A stretch of DNA of 50,086 bases from Desulfobulbus sp. Tol-SR (GTDB lineage: Bacteria; Desulfobacterota; Desulfobulbia; Desulfobulbales; Desulfocapsaceae), in the NCBI GenBank assembly GCA_000769715.1, contig JROS01000017.1:50265-100350 (forward strand), written 5' to 3'. Shown one piece after another: positions 35,783-46,744 of the stretch. The notes beneath the pieces are model-generated. The model saw only the letters and a program-made list of their open reading frames with translations, was not told the DNA's origin and did no database searches. Position numbers and translations under genes: made by a program. Position 1 is the stretch's first letter. Every line of letters starts with the position of its first letter.

Positions 35783-36544
35783 TTAGCCTTCTAAAAGACT
35801 GGCGGCAAGAAATTCCCGATTGAGACGGGCGATATTGCGGATGGAGATGCCTTTCGGACAAACGGCCTCGCATTCCCTGGCGTTGGTGCAGTTGCCGAAC
35901 CCCTCCCGGTCCATCGTCTCGACCATCGCCAGGGCCCGCTGCCGCCGTTCCGGCTGGCCCTGGGGAAGGAGGCAGAGCTGGGAGATCTTGGCGCTGGTGA
36001 ACAGCATCGCCGCCCCGTTCGGGCAACTGGCGACACAGGCCCCGCAGCCGATGCAGGCCGCGGCGTCCATCGCCAGTTCGGCGGTCGCCGACGGGATGGG
36101 GATCGCATTGGCATCCGGGGTGCCGCCGGTGTTGACCGAGACGTAGCCGCCGGACTGAATGATGCGGTCGAAGGCGGAGCGGTCGACCATCAGGTCCTTG
36201 CGGATCGGAAAGGCGCGGGAGCGGAACGGCTCGATAACCAGGGTGTCGCCGGAGCGGAAGTTGCGCATATGCAGCTGACAGAGGGTAGTTTCCCGCTCCG
36301 GCCCATGGGCGATACCGTTGACGACCGCCCCGCACATGCCGCAGATCCCTTCCCGGCAGTCATGATCGAAGACCACCGGCTCCTTTCCGTCCCTGGTCAG
36401 CTGCTCGTTGAGGACATCGAGCATCTCGAGAAACGACATGTCGGTATTGATCCCGCTGATGGGGTAGGTCTCGAGATGACCGAGGGAATCGTTATTCTTC
36501 TGGCGCCAGATCTGCAATGTGAGGTCAATGCTGCTCATCGTCAT
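35783..36544 (-). CDS. sdhB: Succinate dehydrogenase/fumarate reductase iron-sulfur subunit
   Basis: 253 residues. The N-terminal plant-type ferredoxin domain has [10 protein letters not shown] for the [2Fe-2S] cluster plus the later CQLH; the C-terminal domain has [11 protein letters not shown] and CEAVCPKGI for the [4Fe-4S] and [3Fe-4S] clusters. It carries electrons between the flavin in SdhA and the membrane hemes in SdhC. The sequence style matches type-B enzymes of Bacillus, Wolinella and Desulfobacterota. The ATG at 36544 or the one two codons later starts it; neither has a strong ribosome site. An upstream open extension to 37243 is only antiphase sdhA. It starts 44 bases after the sdhA stop. 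Confidence 0.94.
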   Translation of the reverse strand: MTMSSIDLTLQIWRQKNNDSLGHLETYPISGINTDMSFLEMLDVLNEQLTRDGKEPVVFDHDCREGICGMCGAVVNGIAHGPERETTLCQLHMRNFRSGDTLVIEPFRSRAFPIRKDLMVDRSAFDRIIQSGGYVSVNTGGTPDANAIPIPSATAELAMDAAACIGCGACVASCPNGAAMLFTSAKISQLCLLPQGQPERRQRALAMVETMDREGFGNCTNARECEAVCPKGISIRNIARLNREFLAASLLEG

Positions 36545-36588
36545 ATACCGTGGAGATGGTTGTCGTAAAGGGCGGCCGGCGATCCGGT

Positions 36589-38517
<1,929 letters not shown>

Positions 38518-38583
38518 CGTCTGATCCTATTTCACCAGTTTTGCGGCGGCGGGCGCCGGGGGAGATTTGCAACCGTGCTTCTG

Positions 38584-39231
38584 TTAGAACGAAGCGCCTG
38601 CACCGGACATGAAGTACAGGGGGATCCCTCCGAAGAGCAGGAGGAAAAAAGCGGGAATAATATAGGTCAACCGGGCTATCAGGGTGTTGTATCGCGGATG
38701 ATTGAGGCCGAAGGTCTGCAGCATGCTCCAGAAGCCGTGGCTCAGGTGGATGGCCAGAATGGCGAAGGAGATGAGGTAGAACATCCCGTGGAAAATGCCG
38801 CTGAGGGTGGACTTGACGGTCACGCTGATCGGGATCTCCCTGGGGGAAAAGGTGAATCCGAAGACATGGACCAGGACGAACAACAGGATGAGAAGACCGG
38901 TATACGGCATGGTGTTGGCCGCAAACGCGTTCCTGGCCTGTTTTTTGTCAACCGCATAGCGCGAAGGGGTGACGAGACGGTTCTCGAAGAAGAGGTAGAG
39001 TCCGAGGGCGATATGGATGATGAAGAGAAACAACACGATGGTGCTGAAGACGAGGACGATCAGGGGATGGCTGTGCAGCTCGTCGGCATAGCTCTGAAAG
39101 ACCTCGCTGCCCATGTAGATCGTGGCATTGCCGGCAGCGTGGGAGCAGAGAAAGAGCAGCAGCAGCAGCCCCGTCGATCCCATTATCAGTTTTTTGCCAA
39201 TTGATGACGATACAAACCTGACAAACCACAT
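38584..39231 (-). CDS. sdhC: Succinate dehydrogenase/fumarate reductase cytochrome b subunit (di-heme)
   Basis: 215 residues with five hydrophobic segments. Candidate heme-ligand His residues occur in LLFLCSHAAGN, FIIHIALG, LVHVFGF and AIHLSHGFW, which fits the single large di-heme subunit of type-B enzymes and explains the absence of sdhD. It anchors SdhAB and exchanges electrons with menaquinone. TAGAGGTG is a good ribosome site for the ATG at 39231. It is the first gene of sdhCAB, and the 66-base spacer to sdhA holds no gene. The promoter should lie in the 199-base region shared with gph, but I could not fix it. Confidence 0.93.
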   Translation of the reverse strand: MWFVRFVSSSIGKKLIMGSTGLLLLLFLCSHAAGNATIYMGSEVFQSYADELHSHPLIVLVFSTIVLFLFIIHIALGLYLFFENRLVTPSRYAVDKKQARNAFAANTMPYTGLLILLFVLVHVFGFTFSPREIPISVTVKSTLSGIFHGMFYLISFAILAIHLSHGFWSMLQTFGLNHPRYNTLIARLTYIIPAFFLLLFGGIPLYFMSGAGASF

Positions 39232-39430
39232 AGCGCACCTCTACGGGAAAAGACCTGATTGAATTGCCACGCTGACCTTTTTAATTGTATAGGATCGATT
39301 TAAAAAATAAAGGACTATTTCCGAAGTTTTCCGTTATATTGGAGCAGTTTCGCATATGGGAAACACCAGAGAAAATGAACTGTCCCGGCTCGGGTGCCCG
39401 GGAATTTCCATCAAATGGGGAGATATTTCC

Positions 39431-40093
39431 ATGTTGTATCGAACCGCAGTCTTCGACCTTGACGGCACGCTGGTCGACTCCCTGCAGGATCTGGCCGAGA
39501 CCGCCAACGAGATGCTGGCCGCTGCCGGCTATCCGCAGCATCCCGTCGAGGCCTACCGGTATTTTGTCGGCGACGGCATGGCGACCCTGATCCGCAGGAT
39601 TGTCCCGCCGGCCCTTTCGGAAGATGCGTGTGCGCGTTGCCTTGCCGAGTTCACTCAGGCCTACGCCGCCAGATGGCAGAGAAACAGTTGCCCTTATCCT
39701 GGAATCCATGCTATGTTGTCCAGCCTGCAAAATGCCGGTCTGAAACTCGCCGTACTGTCCAACAAGCCCCATGAATTCACCCGGGAGTTTATTCGCTATT
39801 TCTTTCCGGCGCAGAAATTCGATGCCGTCTTCGGTCAGCGTCCCGGGGTCGAGAAAAAACCCAGTCCCGCCGGAGCCCTGGAAATCGCCGCGCTGCTCCA
39901 CGTTGAGCCTGCCGAATGCCTGTATATCGGTGATACCGCCGTCGACATGCAGACCGGCAAGTCGGCCGGGATGCTTACCATCGGGGTTCTGTGGGGATTC
40001 CGTGATCGTCGCGAACTGCAGGAACACCATGCTGACCTGATCGTCAGCCATCCACTGGAGATTGTCGAACATGCCCTTTCCTGCCGCTGCTGA
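39431..40093 (+). CDS. gph: Phosphoglycolate phosphatase-like HAD hydrolase
   Basis: 220 residues of the HAD-IA subfamily. Motif I is AVFDLDGTLVDSLQDL (nucleophile Asp), motif II VLSNKPHE, motif III Lys in GVEKKPSP, and motif IV IGDTAVDMQTGKSAG. The length and the VFDLDGTLVDS-DL start match phosphoglycolate phosphatases, but pyrophosphatase or other sugar-phosphate activity cannot be excluded. GGGGAG stands before the ATG at 39431. Its last 23 bases overlap the DUF445 gene. Confidence 0.85.
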   Translation: MLYRTAVFDLDGTLVDSLQDLAETANEMLAAAGYPQHPVEAYRYFVGDGMATLIRRIVPPALSEDACARCLAEFTQAYAARWQRNSCPYPGIHAMLSSLQNAGLKLAVLSNKPHEFTREFIRYFFPAQKFDAVFGQRPGVEKKPSPAGALEIAALLHVEPAECLYIGDTAVDMQTGKSAGMLTIGVLWGFRDRRELQEHHADLIVSHPLEIVEHALSCRC

Positions 40094-41681
40094 TTTCCCC
40101 CCCTACCTCCAATACATTGCGCCGCCGCTGCTGGGGGCCTTCATCGGCTATATCACCAATAAGGTCGCCATCAAGATGCTGTTCAGGCCGCTCAGGTCTT
40201 GGCGCATTCTCGGCATCCGGGTGCCGATGACCCCCGGCGTCATTCCGGCGAAGCGGCAGGAACTCGCCGTAAACATGGGGGAGATGGTCGGCGACCATCT
40301 CCTGACCAGCAGGGAGATCGGTCATGCCCTGACCCAGCCGTCCTTCCAGCACCATCTCCAGACCCTGATCGAGGAACGTGTCGGCAACCTGCTGCGCCGC
40401 GATCTCGGTCCCATTGCGTCGATCGTCCCGCCAAAATTCGGTGTGTATTTCGATATCGCCGTCAAGACCATCAGATTCCAGGTCAAGGATCACATCCATG
40501 CCTTCATCCAATCGCCGGAGTTCGCCGCCAGGGTGGCCGCTTCGCTCGACCGGCGGATGGAGCACTTTCTTGCCCGCGATATCGGGGAGGTGTTGACGGG
40601 GAAGGAGCGTGAAACGACCTATCGGTTCGTCGAGGATACCATTGCCAGGATGCTGTCGGGCTCGGCGATGGAGAGGTGGCTCGAGGAGTTCCTGCAGCAC
40701 AAGATCTACGGGATCATCAGCCAGGACAAGATCCTGCGGGATGTCCTGCCGCTGCCGCTGCAGGAGACGATGGTCACACTGATCAGACAGGAAACCCCGG
40801 GACTGCTGCTCCGCCTTTCAACCATGCTGCAGGAGCCGGAAATTCGCGACCGGGTGGTCCAGGGGGCGAGGACCGGGGTGGAAAGCTTCATCGCCTCCCT
40901 GGGGCCGATGGCGGCCATGGCCCGCGGCTTCCTGAAGATGGACACGGTGGAGCAGAAGATCCGTGATTACCTCATCGACAAGGAAGACGATATCGCCGCC
41001 TGGCTCCAGAGTGAGGACGTGCGCACCCGGGTGGCCGAGGTCCTGGCCGGTCGTTGCCAGGCGCTGTTCGACCAGCCGGTCCGCTCCCTCGTCCCCCTGG
41101 AGGACGATGGCAGGATCGAACGGTTCTGCCATGGTCTGACCGAACGGATGATGCCCCTGCTGCGGGAAAAGGATATCCACGTCGCCCTGTCATCGATGCT
41201 GAAGACCAATATCGAGACCGCAATCGACGGCGGCCAGCTCTCGATCCGGGGGGCGATTGTCGATTTCGTCGGCCAATCGGGGCTTGAGGCCGGAAAGGCG
41301 TGGATCAGGGAAGAGGGGACGGCCCTGCTGCGCCGCAAGGAAACCCTGGCCACCCTCGATTCGATGATCGAGACGATGCTCACCGCCCTCCTCAACCGAC
41401 CGATCGGCAAACTCTCGAGCCTGTTGCCGGTCGATGTGCGGGACGGGATCTGCAACTCGATCCGGACCATGCTTTCCGACATGCTGGAGCTGGAGGTTCC
41501 GGGGCTGGTCGATTCGCTCAATATCAGGCAGATAGTCGCCGACAAGGTCAACTCCCTCGACCTGCTGCGCCTGGAACGCCTGCTGCTCTCGATCATGGAG
41601 GAACAGTTCAAGTATATCAATCTGTTCGGCGCCATCCTGGGCTTTCTGATCGGTTGTATCAATCTCGTTGTCACCCTCTGA
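40071..41681 (+). CDS. DUF445 family membrane protein
   Basis: 536 residues. A membrane segment lies near each end: YIAPPLLGAFIGYITNKVAIKML (about 15-37) and FGAILGFLIGCINLVVTL at the very C-terminus; the long middle is amphipathic and helical. The N-terminal GAFIGYITNKVAIKMLFRPL followed by PMTPGVIPAKRQELA is the DUF445 signature. The function of this family (YheB/YjiN relatives) is not known. The ATG at 40071 has GGAG upstream and overlaps gph, so translation is coupled. Confidence 0.9.
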   Translation: MPFPAAADFPPYLQYIAPPLLGAFIGYITNKVAIKMLFRPLRSWRILGIRVPMTPGVIPAKRQELAVNMGEMVGDHLLTSREIGHALTQPSFQHHLQTLIEERVGNLLRRDLGPIASIVPPKFGVYFDIAVKTIRFQVKDHIHAFIQSPEFAARVAASLDRRMEHFLARDIGEVLTGKERETTYRFVEDTIARMLSGSAMERWLEEFLQHKIYGIISQDKILRDVLPLPLQETMVTLIRQETPGLLLRLSTMLQEPEIRDRVVQGARTGVESFIASLGPMAAMARGFLKMDTVEQKIRDYLIDKEDDIAAWLQSEDVRTRVAEVLAGRCQALFDQPVRSLVPLEDDGRIERFCHGLTERMMPLLREKDIHVALSSMLKTNIETAIDGGQLSIRGAIVDFVGQSGLEAGKAWIREEGTALLRRKETLATLDSMIETMLTALLNRPIGKLSSLLPVDVRDGICNSIRTMLSDMLELEVPGLVDSLNIRQIVADKVNSLDLLRLERLLLSIMEEQFKYINLFGAILGFLIGCINLVVTL

Positions 41682-41773
41682 TGGACAAGAGAGGAATCGG
41701 GGCGTGAATGCGGGCGGGGAGGGCAGCCGACCTTCCGGCGACCATTGCTGCGGATCGGCCCCGCAACGTGAGA

Positions 41774-42511
41774 CTATTTCCTGCCGATACTGGCGGCGTA
41801 CAGCAACCGCTCGTTACGGTCGTCGATCCCGATCAGGCGATTGGCCTCCTGATCGTAAAAGGCGGCTATCGGACAGCCGCCGCACCCGATCGCTTCCGCC
41901 GCCAGCAGCAGGTTCTGGCAGATATGACCGGCATCGAGAAAGAGGTAGCGGAAGCCGCGTTCCCCGTATTTGGCCATGGAGCGCCTGAAGATCGCCGTCC
42001 AGAATAAGGTCAGGTTGGCCTCGGCGATGAAGTCCTGATTGAGGCAGACCCGGGCGGCATCCTTGCCGCGCACCTCGGGGCCAAGCCGTTCCAGCTGAAA
42101 CCGCTCGGCATCGAAATGATAGAGGCCGGAGCTCAGGTCGGCCACTTTTTCGATCACCAGGTAGGTCTCGATCGGATACAGGGCCCCGGCCGACGGTGCG
42201 GTCCGCAGCAGATGCCCGCCCATCCTCGCGGTGATCCCCTGCGAGGCCCATAACAGAAACGAAACTTCGTTCAAATTCAGCTGATTGGATGCATGATAGC
42301 GGCGCAGCGAGCGCCGGTTCTGGAGCAGCGGTTGCAACCGGGTCTCCTGCAGCGACCAGTCCAGCGGCAGTTCGATCTTGGCCGCCTGCGGATAGCTTGT
42401 ATGCGCTGCCGTTTCGGCGATCTGCAACCGGCGGCGATGCCTGATGGTCGCCCTGTCGTGGCTGCTTTTCTCCAGATATTCCCAGGCACGGGTATCGTAC
42501 AGTTCTGGCAT
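41774..42511 (-). CDS. SagB/ThcOx-family nitroreductase-fold dehydrogenase
   Basis: 245 residues. The FMN-binding pattern is NRRSLRRYH, TAPSAGALYPIETYLV (SagB/ThcOx hallmark), IFRRSMAKYGERGFRYLFLDAGH and IGCGGCPIAAF. In azoline/azole peptide clusters such enzymes oxidise azolines to azoles, but here no YcaO, E1-like or precursor-peptide gene is near, so it is a stand-alone member of unknown substrate. Two ATGs occur at the start; the second (42511) has AGGAG at the better distance. The start overlaps the rlmN stop, so it is the last gene of the trmL-serC-radical SAM-rlmN operon. Confidence 0.87.
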   Translation of the reverse strand: MPELYDTRAWEYLEKSSHDRATIRHRRRLQIAETAAHTSYPQAAKIELPLDWSLQETRLQPLLQNRRSLRRYHASNQLNLNEVSFLLWASQGITARMGGHLLRTAPSAGALYPIETYLVIEKVADLSSGLYHFDAERFQLERLGPEVRGKDAARVCLNQDFIAEANLTLFWTAIFRRSMAKYGERGFRYLFLDAGHICQNLLLAAEAIGCGGCPIAAFYDQEANRLIGIDDRNERLLYAASIGRK

Positions 42512-43584
42512 CATTCGCTCCTTTGGTTCGGGTTGCGCTCACCGGCAAGCTGTCCGCAGGCGGCGAGGATATCGGCACCACGACTGCTGCGGATGAAAAC
42601 CGAATAATGGGCATCCATGAGGATCTTCTGGAAGGCCAGGATCTTTTCCATCGGGGAACTGCGATAGGGGAGGTCGGGACAATTGTTGTACGGCAGGAGG
42701 TTGATCTTGCACGGGATGAGGCGCAACCGCCGCGCCAGCTCGCGGGCCTCGGCGGGGGAATCGTTGACGCCGTCGAGCATCAGGTATTCAAACATGATCC
42801 GACGCCGTTTCGGCATCGGATAGGTCCGGCAGGCCTCGAACAGGGCATCCAGGGGATGGATCCGGTTCACCGGCATCAGCCTGTTCCGGGTCTCGTCATC
42901 GACGGCATGGAGCGACACCGCCAGGTTGGCGGTGGAACGGCGGCCGAGCTCGTGCATCTTCGGCACGATGCCGCAGGTCGAGACGGTGATGCGTCGGCCG
43001 GTCAGGTCGAGCCCCTTCTGTTCGGTCAGGATGGAGAGGGAGGTCAGGACATTTTCGAGGTTGTTGAGCGGTTCACCCATTCCCATGTACACCAGGTTGG
43101 TCACCGCCCGGGGACCGATCAGGGTTTCCTCCGGTTCGGCGAGCAGATAATCGCGGGCGGCGCAGACCTGGTTGACGATTTCGGCCGGGGCAAGATTCCT
43201 GACGATTCCCATGGTCCCGGTCAGGCAGAAGGCGCAGTGCATCGCGCAGCCGACCTGGGAGGAGATGCAGAGGGTGTTGCGGTCCGGCTCGGGGATCAGC
43301 ACCGACTCGATGATGTTGCCGTCGTGAAGGCGGAAACCGAACTTCGCCGTGCCGTCCATCGCCTTTTCGACAATCGGGTCGTCGAACCGCGAGATATAGG
43401 CATGTTCGGCGAGGATCCGCCGAAAATCCTTGGCGAGATCGGTCATCTCCTCGATGCGGGTGATCCCCGGGCGATAGATCCACGGCATCATCTGCCGGCC
43501 GCGAAAGGCCGGTTGACCGAGCTCCTCGACAAACGTGATCAGCCCCTGCTGGTCGAAATTGCGCAGATCGGTTCGCATTTCCAT
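42511..43584 (-). CDS. rlmN: 23S rRNA (adenine2503-C2)/tRNA (adenine37-C2)-methyltransferase RlmN
   Basis: 357 residues, typical for RlmN, a radical SAM enzyme that methylates C2 of A2503 in 23S rRNA and A37 of some tRNAs. Seen are SSQVGCAMHCAFCLTG with the CxxxCxxC cluster motif, YMGMGEPLNN, VSTCGIVPKM, VSLHAVDDETRNRLMPVN, and the C-terminal SSRGADILAACGQL with the Cys needed in the mechanism. Cfr can be excluded on the strength of RlmN-like motifs, though a search would settle it. The ATG shares a base with the stop of the radical SAM gene upstream; its own stop overlaps the SagB-like start. Confidence 0.95.
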   Translation of the reverse strand: MEMRTDLRNFDQQGLITFVEELGQPAFRGRQMMPWIYRPGITRIEEMTDLAKDFRRILAEHAYISRFDDPIVEKAMDGTAKFGFRLHDGNIIESVLIPEPDRNTLCISSQVGCAMHCAFCLTGTMGIVRNLAPAEIVNQVCAARDYLLAEPEETLIGPRAVTNLVYMGMGEPLNNLENVLTSLSILTEQKGLDLTGRRITVSTCGIVPKMHELGRRSTANLAVSLHAVDDETRNRLMPVNRIHPLDALFEACRTYPMPKRRRIMFEYLMLDGVNDSPAEARELARRLRLIPCKINLLPYNNCPDLPYRSSPMEKILAFQKILMDAHYSVFIRSSRGADILAACGQLAGERNPNQRSE

Positions 43585-44453
43585 TATAACGCCCTCATGT
43601 TGTCGGGGACCAGCGGGGTATGCCCGGCCAGGGCGAGTTCGATGGCCGCGAGGATCCTGTGCTTGTCCTTGCTCAACACCCCTTCGATCGGGAGGTAGTT
43701 GGAGGCGTGGTTGGCATGGAACATCGACCGCGATAATTCCAGCCCGGCGACCAGGGTCCGCAGCTCCCTGAGGATCCCCAGCTGATCGGGAAGTCGGAAC
43801 AGGCCGCTTTGGTATTGACGGCCGATCAGCGTATTCGGCAGCGGCATCAGGGTGAGGGCGGCGACCTGGCGCGGCGCCATGCGGTTGAGGACGGCGGCGG
43901 ACTGACGGGCATGGATCTCCGACAGCTCGATACCGCCCAGGCCCAGCAAGATGGTGGCGGAGAGGAACAGACCGCTGTCGTTGACCCGCTGCGCCGCCTC
44001 GATCATGGTGGCGGCAGTCTCCCCCTTGTGGATGCGCTCGAGCACCTCGTCACAGCCGCTCTCGAGCCCCATGTAGATCCGGTCCAGTCCCTGGCCCTTC
44101 AGCACGGCGAGGTCGGCGACGGTTTTGGAGCGGATGGAGCGGGCGTTGCCGTAGAGGGAGATTTTTTTCACCCACGGCAGAGACGCGCGGATCCTGCCGA
44201 GCAGCGCCGACAGACGGTGTTGTGGCAGGATGAGGACATCGCCGTCGGCGAGGAAGACGCGATTCTGGCGCCGGCAGTGTTGGGACGCAAAACGGAGATC
44301 GTCGTCGATCTCCTCATCGGTCTTGACCCTGAACCGTTTGTCCTTGAAGGCCCCGCAGAATGTGCACTTGTTGTAGGAACATCCGACCGTCACCTGGAGG
44401 ATGATCGAAAAGGCCTCGCTGGGCGGCCGGATGACTGTTCCTTCATAGGGCAT
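43584..44453 (-). CDS. Radical SAM protein (Elp3/MiaB-like fold), function unknown
   Basis: 289 residues. The cluster motif reads CSYNKCTFC (CxxxxCxxC), the form found in Elp3/MiaB/NifB-like proteins and oxygen-independent coproporphyrinogen oxidases. Then come VFLADGDVLILP, ISLYGNARSI and RIYMGLESGCDEVLERIHKG, which are typical for strands of the radical SAM barrel. No extra domain follows. I cannot name a substrate. It starts 14 bases after the serC stop and overlaps the rlmN start by one base, so it is co-translated with them. Confidence 0.85.
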   Translation of the reverse strand: MPYEGTVIRPPSEAFSIILQVTVGCSYNKCTFCGAFKDKRFRVKTDEEIDDDLRFASQHCRRQNRVFLADGDVLILPQHRLSALLGRIRASLPWVKKISLYGNARSIRSKTVADLAVLKGQGLDRIYMGLESGCDEVLERIHKGETAATMIEAAQRVNDSGLFLSATILLGLGGIELSEIHARQSAAVLNRMAPRQVAALTLMPLPNTLIGRQYQSGLFRLPDQLGILRELRTLVAGLELSRSMFHANHASNYLPIEGVLSKDKHRILAAIELALAGHTPLVPDNMRAL

Positions 44454-44467
44454 CAGCGGCAGATGGG

Positions 44468-45553
44468 TCAGGCCGGGTTGGCGAGTTCGAATTGGCGCAT
44501 GAACTCGACCAGTTTGACCACCCCTTCACGCGGGAAGGCGTTGTAGATCGAGGCCCGGCAGCCGCCGACGGAACGATGGCCTTTGAGGCCGTTCAGCCCG
44601 ATGGCGGTGGCCTCGGCGATGAATTTGGCCTCGAGCTCCGGGGTGGCGAGGTTGAAGGTGACATTCATCAGCGACCGGGATGCCGGTTCGGCATGGCCGC
44701 GATAGTAGCCGCTCTCGTCGATTTTGGCGTAGAGCAGGGCCGCCTTCTCGCGGTTGATCTTCTCGATCGCCGCAACGCCGCCAAGCTTCTTCAGCCACTT
44801 CAACACCAGGCCGACGACATAGACCGCAAAGCAGGGCGGGGTATTGAACATCGACCCTTTTTCCGCATGGGTCTTGTAGTTCAGCATGGTCGGGGTGGTG
44901 GCCGGGGCGCGATCGAGCAGGTCTTCCCTGATGACGACGATGGTGACGCCGGCCGGTCCGAGGTTCTTCTGGGCGCCGGCGAAGATCAGGCCGAAGCGGC
45001 TGACATCGAATTGCCGGGAGAGAATGTCCGAGGACATATCGCTGACCAGCATTGTGTCGACCACCGGAAATTCCGGAAATGCGGTGCCATAGATGGTATT
45101 GTTGGAGACAAGGTAGAGGTATTCCGACTCGGCGCTGACCGTATACTCATCCGGCGTCGGCACCCGGACGAACTTGATCTCCTCGCTCGAATAGGCGACC
45201 TCGACCTCGCCGAACAGTTTGGCCTCTTTGATGGCCTTCTTCGACCAGGTCCCGGTATTGAGATAGGTGGCCTTCTTGCCGGGACCGAGAAGATTCATCG
45301 GCACCATGAAAAACTGGCTCGAGGCACCGCCCTGGAGGAACAGCACCTTGTAGCTATCAGGAATTCCCATCAGTTCACGCAGCAGGGCCTCGGCCTCATC
45401 CATGACCGCGATAAACTGTTTCGAGCGATGACTCACCTCGATAAGCCCCATGCCCAGGCCCTGGAAGTTGACGACATCGCGGGAGGCCTGTTCCAGCACC
45501 TCATAAGGAAGGACGGCAGGACCGGGACTGAAATTAAAAACACGCTCGACCAT
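44468..45553 (-). CDS. serC: Phosphoserine aminotransferase SerC
   Basis: 361 residues, normal for SerC, the PLP enzyme that turns 3-phosphohydroxypyruvate and glutamate into phosphoserine. Motifs are FNFSPGPAVLPYEVLEQ at the start, SHRSKQF, LQGGASSQF and the PLP-lysine segment GLIFAGAQKNLGPAG, ending with GHRSVGGCRASIYNAFP. AAAGGAG lies eight bases before the ATG at 45553. It follows trmL by 68 bases and precedes the radical SAM gene. Confidence 0.96.
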   Translation of the reverse strand: MVERVFNFSPGPAVLPYEVLEQASRDVVNFQGLGMGLIEVSHRSKQFIAVMDEAEALLRELMGIPDSYKVLFLQGGASSQFFMVPMNLLGPGKKATYLNTGTWSKKAIKEAKLFGEVEVAYSSEEIKFVRVPTPDEYTVSAESEYLYLVSNNTIYGTAFPEFPVVDTMLVSDMSSDILSRQFDVSRFGLIFAGAQKNLGPAGVTIVVIREDLLDRAPATTPTMLNYKTHAEKGSMFNTPPCFAVYVVGLVLKWLKKLGGVAAIEKINREKAALLYAKIDESGYYRGHAEPASRSLMNVTFNLATPELEAKFIAEATAIGLNGLKGHRSVGGCRASIYNAFPREGVVKLVEFMRQFELANPA

Positions 45554-45621
45554 GAATATATCTCCTTTGTAAAATAATGATGAATGGGGATGATGTTGCA
45601 CTGCAGACGGAAACGGGGTAC

Positions 45622-46104
45622 TCAGAGACACTCCCCGTGCAGGCCGATCTGGCGGATTGCCTCATATAAGACGATGCCGGCGGTCATTGCAAGGTTGAGG
45701 CTGCGAATATTCGTGTTTTTCATCGGAACGGTATAACAACGGTCATAGTACAACGAGAGAATTTCCTCCGGCAGTCCTTTGGTCTCCCTACCGAATATCA
45801 GACAGTCTCCGGGCTGGAATGAGGCCTCAATATACGATCTTTTCACCTTGGTCGTAAAGAAAAAGAGTTGGCGCTCATCCTGGGCCCGGAGAAACGCGTC
45901 GAGGTTTTCCCAATGGACGATGTCGACATGTTCCCAATAATCGAGACCGGCCCGCTTGAGATGTTTGTCGGAGGTGGAAAATCCCAGTGGGTGCACCAGG
46001 TGGAGGACGGAGTCGGTGGCCCCGCACAGGCGGGCGATCGACCCGGTATTGGGCGGGATTTCCGGCTCGACGAGCACGATGTGAAAGCGATCCTGTTGGT
46101 GCAT
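45622..46104 (-). CDS. trmL: tRNA (cytidine34/uridine34-2'-O)-methyltransferase TrmL
   Basis: 160 residues of the SPOUT class, the size of TrmL (YibK). It methylates the ribose of position 34 in leucine tRNAs. Visible motifs are VEPEIPPNTGSIARLC at the N-terminus, then the SAM-knot parts LIFGRETKGLPEE and VPMKNTNIRSLNLAMTAGIVLYEA. The ATG at 46104 has AGGGA at good distance; the open frame further upstream is non-homologous. A promoter lies at 46179-46151. It heads the operon with serC, the radical SAM gene, rlmN and the SagB-like gene. Confidence 0.95.
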   Translation of the reverse strand: MHQQDRFHIVLVEPEIPPNTGSIARLCGATDSVLHLVHPLGFSTSDKHLKRAGLDYWEHVDIVHWENLDAFLRAQDERQLFFFTTKVKRSYIEASFQPGDCLIFGRETKGLPEEILSLYYDRCYTVPMKNTNIRSLNLAMTAGIVLYEAIRQIGLHGECL

Positions 46105-46150
46105 GTTCTTCCCTGGCAGCTGGCGAGACGTTATTTCGTAAGGCACAGGA

Positions 46151-46179
46151 GCTATACTGAATGCCGACCATGAAAACAA
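46151..46179 (-). promoter_or_regulatory. Sigma-70 type promoter of the trmL operon
   Basis: On the minus strand: TTGTTT (46179-46174), 17 bases, TATAGC (46156-46151). It lies about 47 bases upstream of the trmL ATG in the region divergent from comEA. Confidence 0.55.
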
Positions 46180-46306
46180 GGGAAATCTGGCCTGCGCCGG
46201 GCGGTCCGGCTCACGATGGCCTTGCATTTTGATCCCCTGAGACTACATTCACGATTGAAGCGGCAAATCGAATCCTGTTTCCCGAAGTCAAAAATCAATA
46301 CATCCA

Positions 46307-46744
46307 ATGTCAGCACCTGGTCCCGACAGACGCATCATGATGCTTTTGGTATTTGCGGCGCTGCTGCATATCACCTTGTCCGGCAGGACCATGTTGCCGG
46401 AACATCGGGCCAATGAAACCGCCCCGGTGGCGCAGCAATTGCAATGGGATGGCGGGGGCCTTGCGCTCTGCAGCAGTGGGGCTTGCCCGGATCCGACCGG
46501 CTTTGAACAAATCCGGCCGGATCTGGCGCCTTTTTTCTTCCACCCGATCCCCATCAATCGTGCCGACGCCAGACTGCTGGAGACCGTCGACGGGATCGGC
46601 CCGCACCTGGCCTCGGAGATCGTCCGGGTCCGTCAGGATGGGGTTGTATTCCATAGCGGGGAGGACCTGCTCCAGGTTCCCGGTATCGGCACCAAGCGGG
46701 CCCGTCAACTCGAACCGCAATTTTCCTTCGCTGCCCCCCGATGA
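46307..46744 (+). CDS. ComEA-like helix-hairpin-helix protein
   Basis: 145 residues. An N-terminal hydrophobic stretch (MMLLVFAALLHITL, about 11-24) could be a signal anchor. The C-terminal 60 residues hold two helix-hairpin-helix units: INRADARLLETVDGIGPHLASEIV and LLQVPGIGTKRARQLE, as in ComEA, which binds double-stranded DNA at the membrane during natural transformation. The middle contains two Cys (LCSSGACPD). Whether it has a competence role is unknown; comEC is not in the window. The stop overlaps the miaA start by four bases (ATGA). The ribosome site is weak. Confidence 0.82.
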   Translation: MSAPGPDRRIMMLLVFAALLHITLSGRTMLPEHRANETAPVAQQLQWDGGGLALCSSGACPDPTGFEQIRPDLAPFFFHPIPINRADARLLETVDGIGPHLASEIVRVRQDGVVFHSGEDLLQVPGIGTKRARQLEPQFSFAAPR

